Positions 57,996 to 64,000 of a stretch of 64,000 bases of DNA are shown here, one piece after another. The DNA is taken from assembly GCF_000003815.2 (NCBI RefSeq), contig NC_049993.1, forward strand, positions 11,849,598 to 11,913,597, written 5' to 3'. The stretch is from Branchiostoma floridae. Lineage: Eukaryota > Chordata > Leptocardii > Amphioxiformes > Branchiostomatidae. Positions within the stretch are counted from its first letter, which is position 1. Each line of letters opens with the position of its first letter. Below the pieces are notes generated by a model. That model saw only the letters and a program-made list of their open reading frames with translations, was not told where the DNA came from and searched no databases. Made by a program: the position numbers and the translations under genes.

Positions 57996-60900
57996 ATGGC
58001 TGCCCTGGTAGCCAGCCCTCTACTGACGTGTAGCGACTGTAAGATGACTTTCAAGTCACCAGCGCTACTCCAGAAGCACAAGGAGAAGTTCTGTGTAGGG
58101 AGTGGGATCGGAGACCCGAACAGACTAGCCAGGGACGCAGAGAGGCTGAGACAAGCGGCCTACAAGCCGGCAGAACCCGCGGTAAGATTTAGCCTTTCTG
58201 GTAGAGCAGGTAAAAACCACCTGTTAATCACTTAATGTTACGCTAAGCACATGGGCTGTTCCACAAAATGAAATATTTATCAATATTCAATCAATTATTA
58301 ACAAAAGAGCAGCTCAAGATTTATTTTAACAGAAGTTATTCTTTCATATAGTCCCAAAGAATGTTTTTGAAATGTGTATAGTGTGAAAAATTGGAGGTTC
58401 TATTATAGCAATATTTAGGTCTATTATAGCAATAATTAGGTCTACTATGGCAATAATCAGTTGTTTGTCATATGTTTGACCCAAATAGAAGGTGTATTTA
58501 CTACATTTCATGCATAACTTCAATGGTACAGCATAGTTTAAAGTAGTGGAACAGTTCTTCTTTTTCCTTAGTTGGCTAAATCAGGATCTCAGAATTCTAA
58601 CTTGTCTTAACCTTATCAATAGGGTTGCCACTTTTATTGTAAAGCAAAACTTCTCTTTACTGTTGTATGTGAATTCATATTGTCATTTACAAGTTATTTA
58701 CTTGTATTGGTAAGTGTCCAAAAACAATTATTAAGTAAAGGGGTTTGGCCGAGTTTTGTGTTGGTTATATAGTTTTTTAGTATAATGCAGCTTGGAGCTT
58801 GATTTGATACTAGAAAGAAATTTTGATAAAGACGACAATATCAAACATAAAAATTGCACTGCTGAGTAACATGACCTGATTGGACGATAGTTTTTGAGTG
58901 AAAATAACTGTCAGGATACTGGGTACAATTATCAAGGGAGCCCAAAATGTCTCGATAGATTGTGATATTCAATTTGTTAAGTCTACCTGTGACATTTCAT
59001 CATAGCTTACTGTATACCCACACATAGTTCTCAAAGAAAAGGAAAGCACCTTTCCATTTTGTGAACTCCCCAATTGAAATTAAACTGTTAGAGGGTCTAA
59101 CAAACAATCTTGTTTGTAAGATGTTGACTCGGCAAGCCATAGCTCCCCTATACCACATATTGAACAGCCCAGCTGGCTCTAAGCACTGCTCAAGAGGCAG
59201 GTGGAAACATGTAATCAATATCCTGCTTCCTCCATGGTTACATGTCACCACTGGTTCCTCTGTGACCTGTAGCACACAAACATGTCTGGTACTGACTGCA
59301 TTCTTGTCAAAATGTTCAACAAATTTGCATTTCAGTAAAGAAACCTACTAAAGACTGAATTGCGCCAAATTTTGTGTTGTTCACCATGCTGTGTTATGGT
59401 TGTTTCATTGTTTTCATGCAGGAATAACTCCAAAGAAAGTAGAACATGTAACAGCAAAGCCAAACATTACCAGTAGCTTTTTTGCCATATTTTTCAGCCA
59501 TTTTAACTGAACTTCTGAGTAAAAGAGGGTATCCAGAAACTACACTACTACAAAAATGTGGGAGATAGGTTATTCAATCAGAAAAAAAGCAAAACAAGAA
59601 AGGAAGATAAAGTTAAGAATATACTTATCTTTCAATTTATGTAGACTAATATTTGGCACAAAAATGTCAGTGAAGATCATGATTCCACAGAAAGCACACT
59701 TTGTATACCAATATTCATGTTAGGAGAATGTATTTTATGAGACTGGTGCAACAGAGACTGAGATAGCAAATTGATACATATTCTGATTGGCTAAACTTCC
59801 ATACCAGTAGGGCAAGTTACTTACAATTTTTGGGCTATCAGAAATTATGCAATTTTGACATGTATTAAGTACTAGAACTCATAGTCTTCTAATTTGGGAC
59901 ACAAAGGGACCGTCCACTGAAATGCGATACTGGCCTTTTTAACATTCTCTTTGAGTGAGGTCGTGTACAATGGCACTTTGCTCATACAAAAACATGACCT
60001 GTCCATTGAGAGGACAGGCATTTGTAAGTGCCCCTGTTGTCAATTGAAACCTAACCCCATGTAAAAACAAGGTTGAACATGATTGTGTAACATGTGGTTG
60101 ATTAGTGTGAAAATCCACCGCAGGTGTTTCTGGTGTGACTGCAGATTAGGTGGATTATTACATAGCAGGTGGTAAAGTAGCTAAGTATACAAAGACAGAA
60201 CAAAGCACAGACCTTTAAAGTTACAAATAAAGCATTGTTGAACCAAGGCCATATGATAAACCAGTAAATACGTGTCTTAACCTTCTTGGTGCCATCTATA
60301 TTAAGAAAGGTCTTCTAAGGTGAAACTTGGCATTGACAGAATCAAAAGTAGAAAAATCCTAAAGTTTGATGTGTTCATTGATCGCTGGAAATCCTATAGG
60401 TCCAGGTGTTTTAGCTAGTTTCCTCAACCATTAGGCCATTCACTGTAACCTTAGGAAAACAGAATAAATGGTGCATATACAGGTGTCATCTTCCAAACTA
60501 CTAGCAAGTACCAAGATGGGCAATTCTGAGTGTATACGATGACTGTATCTAATCACTGAAACGGTTGTACTGATTTTATTGATAGCTTAAATGATAACAT
60601 CACAGAACAGGTATAATCCTTAAGCCATTAAGTACATTTTACATAACTTAATTGCACAACAATTGTACAATAAGATATATGTAACCTATGCTATTCTATT
60701 ACTTAACAACAATACTAAGATAATCTCCTTGGCAAGAGGTTCTTGTTTGGGATAGGACTGGTACAGTCTTTAATGTAATTTTCAACTCTTGGATAATCTT
60801 ACGCACTAGTCATATCTAATTATACAATGCAGGGATATAAACTTCTGCTGCTTTTCATGTTAATCAGAAGTAATAAACCGTGGATTAGAATTAGCTGACA

Positions 60901-63721
60901 CAATCATTTTCAGTATTAAAAAGTACATTTCTTTTCAGGCTTTTCACCTCACCCATCTCATTATAGATAACTACAGGGTACTACATGGATATGCTAATTG
61001 CTTGACAGACTTGTCAGTGAATGCGACTGAAACAGTTTCTAATTAATGACTTAACGATATGCAGTCAAGAATAATATGCGTATACAATGTTACTAAGGAA
61101 TGATAGAATTGTGTTAACAAGTGTTGAGGTCCTGTCACCTAATTGTAGAATAAGTAGCTTGTTAATGAAGTGGCATTCTCTTCATAATGTCAGCAGGTCA
61201 TGACAGTTAACGTTTAACACCTATAAATTCAAGCATGTTTTGAAATACTGACGTAGGCAAATAATGCAGGCCTACCATTTGTTCATTTTGTTTTTTGAAC
61301 TACACAGGCATTTGTAAGCCTGAAAATGAAAAACTGAATTACTGTAACCTCTTGGTCTACTTTCTCACTAGAAATGCTGAGGTCTTCACTTTTTGACAGT
61401 TTGAAATTCAGATAAATCTTAACCACTGTAAACATCAATAACAACTCACATATTGTTTGCTTTTATTGCCCAATACTGATTCACATCATAAAAGATCTTG
61501 AAAGCAATCTTTGCTCTGCTGAAATAATTCCTGCAGTTTTAGTCACCTTGTAATGATGGACTTTTATCAACCTTACAATTTGCAACTATTGTATCTAATT
61601 AGGTCCATTAATTGAATTTTAATGCCTAAGTTTTGAAACCTTATCATTGCTTTTAATCATTACCTTTTTACTTTAAGTTAATGGGTTTAGCTAATTAATA
61701 ACCTTCACAAGTGGACGTCATTACCCAATGTCTTTAGGAATAACTATTCTACTATAAAACTTGGAATCGATTAACAGATGTTGCCACATGCAAACCTGTT
61801 TGTTGTTACGGCAACAGCTCTGATGTCGCAGGGGTCGGCGACCTTATCAGATGGAAGTGTTTTCAGCCAGCAGGGTTGCCTAGCTAAACTAATTAAGCAC
61901 TATGCCATGCTCCTTAACAGCTTTGGAATTGTTGACTTCTTGCCTGAACATATTTGATCACACAGGTCATATTTGCCACAGCATGCCAACAATCAATTCT
62001 TGTGGGGATAGTGGCCGTCATACTGTAAATTCACTTAGATTTGAGGGGGTTACATTTTGTGGTAGGGAAGAAAAGAAGCTTTTGCAGTGTTAAGAGTTTG
62101 CATTTGGGTTACTGACAGAAAATCTGTGATGGCCATATTTTATTAGATTTTTGGACATCAATGTTGCACTTTGGACAAACACTTCTAACCCTTTACAGCT
62201 AATGCTTACAAATTTGATACGTTGTGAAAATCTTCCGCATCACACGCTGTTGAAAATTGAAAAATCTGGAGATTTTATAGATAAATCTCCAGATTTTCTG
62301 GGAAATCTGGAGATTTTTGGTTACAGTGCAATGATTTTTGTAGTGGTCACTTTGAAAATAAAACCACAGTTAATATTGAAAGACTTACAGTACAAATGTA
62401 TTTGATCTGTGTCCTAGCCAAAATGCCATTTTATTTATTCAGTAGGTTTTGGGGGGCGAGTCTCCCATGGAGCTAAATCCATGAACATACAAATCTATTA
62501 GAGGCATTCTTTGCAACACTGCAAGCTTCATTAAAAGTTTGAAGCTGTGTTTGCAGTTCAAAGTCAGGACTTTGGATCAACAAAGAAGTGTAGAAGTGGA
62601 CCAAACATTAATAATAGAATTCTTTAGACCAGGCGGCAGCTACATGTATTCAGAAGTAAACCATTATTATAGAAGTGTCTGATAAGTTATTTATGATTTG
62701 TGCAAAAGGCAAATAATTGCCCCATTTATCACAATTAGTTCACTCTAAGTGACAAGCAACTGTGCAATAGTTTTAGCTGTCACAGTGGTAAAATTATGTA
62801 TAGAGACATGCCAATTTAGTTTCTTGTTTCTGTAATTTGCTGCATCAATTCTTCTGATTATAAATATCAGATTAAAAAAATCACAGTGTCATGTACAATT
62901 TAAGATTACGAATTCCAATCCCCAAATGATTTTGGCACCAACAGTCAAAAGTTGTCCTTTTTTTGCATTAAAAGTTTAACTGATTCATTATTTAAATGGA
63001 ATTCATTGCTGCTGTTGCAAGAACCAAAAATCAAATTGGTTTGGCCAGAATAAATACATTCATTGCATTCATTCCTTTGAACAACCGCCCCTTCAAAAAG
63101 CAATGAATTCCAGCTTCCAGACAGCCAGTCATGTCCAAAGTGCCATGTGCTTGTAATGATTAATTCAAATCCTCCCTCCAAAATTACCTGCTTTTAACTT
63201 CTGACAATGATGTATGTCGCCTCCAAGAAACATGACATTTATTTGTGACATTTTCTGCCTCTTTGCACTCCAATGGATACCCAGAGCTAACTGCACAGGA
63301 GGAATGTGATATGGAAACATTAGCTCTTAGGGTAGCAAATATTTTTGCTATTAGCTCAGTCTTTGTAAGACAAAGTTCTGTTGTAATAGGGGGCCAATCA
63401 GTGAGTTCTCTATGTCTGCATTCTAATCTTACTAAAGTACAGTATGGTCTCAATGGATTATCTGAAAGATACTGATATAAAGGATCATTCATTGAGAATT
63501 AAGGATTGTTCTCATGATATTCAAGATTAAAAACTATTATCTTTAGTGGGCAATTAAGTGGAAAACACTGGTTGTCAATGGTTGATCCTGTGTTTACCTG
63601 CCGCACCTGTTGTTTGTAGAACAAACAGACGATGGAGACAGGGTCGACACACATCCTGAATAAACCCTCCTCTTTTCTACTATTGCAGCCACCGTCGCCT
63701 GACCCCAACCTGACGACCAAG
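57996..63721 (+). CDS. CCDC17-like: CCDC17-like zinc-finger protein, 5' end (continues beyond window)
   Basis: Exon 1 (57996-58181) starts MAALVASPLLTCSDCKMTF and contains one C2H2-like finger: C-x2-C, then KSPALLQKHKEKFC, where the last ligand is Cys. The pattern and the FC(V/I)G that follows resemble the N-terminus of vertebrate CCDC17 as I recall it. The basic helix DPNRLARDAERLRQAAYK follows. Donor GTAAGA. A 33-bp in-phase exon (63689-63721, PPSPDPNLTTK, donor GTAGGA) is the next convincing exon after a 5.5-kb intron. Exons between cannot be excluded. Only 73 residues are visible, so the family call is moderate. Confidence 0.6.
58182..63688 (+). other. Long first intron of the CCDC17-like gene
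   Basis: 5.5 kb of AT-rich sequence. Open frames in it are short and lack splice-flanked conservation. The only structure I noted is the palindrome cluster at 62261-62318. It is the longest intron in the window. Confidence 0.5.
62261..62318. repeat. Cluster of three AAATCTGGAGATTT-type palindromic units
   Basis: AAAATCTGGAGATTTT, AAATCTCCAGATTTT and AAATCTGGAGATTTTT follow each other within 58 bp. The first and third are inverted copies of the second, so alternative hairpins are possible. Confidence 0.8.
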
Positions 63722-64000
63722 GTAGGAATCATGGGAAGGTTCTGTAACTACGGCAACATAAAAACACTTCTCCGTGCTTGGATTGTTATTAGAATTTCTG
63801 TCGTGTGAATCCTTCATCATGTCAATGTATGGCCGTCTAAGTGCTCGTGAGTGCTACGATTTCTGTTGAGTGTTACCTTTTGAAAATCTTTACTACTCGT
63901 CTTGCCTTTGGTTTTGAGTTCTGTTATGCCTCATTTTGTTCTATGAATGCACCATACTTGTCTTTGCATGACCACTGCACTTTGTATACAAGCATTTGGT

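Noticed and set aside
1..64000. CRISPR arrays, operons, ribosome binding sites or phage-type genes
   Set aside because: The window is eukaryotic with spliced genes throughout; no such structure was seen.

Overview
The window is nuclear DNA from an invertebrate chordate, most probably a lancelet (Branchiostoma). The genes are split by spliceosomal introns with GT..AG ends. The encoded proteins align by eye almost end to end with vertebrate orthologues, yet the introns are compact and full of short inverted-repeat elements (MITEs) and a tRNA-derived SINE, as is usual in amphioxus. The species assignment is inference; gene identities rest on protein motifs read through reconstructed exons and compared with family sequences as remembered, not searched.

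Eight protein genes are present, and the first seven alternate strictly in strand. (1) 1-4261, +: 3' part of a transmembrane prolyl 4-hydroxylase (P4HTM). (2) 7105-10158, -: a ZIP1/2/3-type zinc transporter (SLC39A). (3) 14645-24757, +: TTC26/IFT56, an intraflagellar transport subunit. (4) 25791-28688, -: indoleamine 2,3-dioxygenase (IDO). (5) 29255-33409, +: a canopy protein (CNPY3/4). (6) 34955-38614, -: the DEDDh exonuclease ERI3. (7) 41166-50823, +: a FYVE protein of the SARA/endofin family (ZFYVE9/16), with a 100-N assembly gap. (8) 57996-63721 onward, +: the 5' end of a CCDC17-like zinc-finger gene that leaves the window.

This layout makes three head-to-head pairs that share short promoter regions (SLC39A/TTC26, IDO/CNPY3, ERI3/ZFYVE) and three tail-to-tail pairs with adjacent 3' ends. 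The genes belong to unrelated pathways (ER hydroxylation, zinc uptake, cilia, tryptophan breakdown, TLR/ER chaperoning, RNA trimming, endosomal TGF-beta signalling), so the arrangement looks like ordinary compact gene order, not an operon.

The most unusual locus is TTC26. It has two complete, equal-length, diverged versions of its terminal coding exon, each with its own stop. It also has three partial exon-plus-intron duplications at other introns and a long degenerate tandem repeat that runs to within about 10 bp of a splice acceptor. A candidate RFX X-box lies about 115 bp upstream of its start codon. Several MITE families are visible, including two copies of a hAT-like element with 8-bp target duplications.
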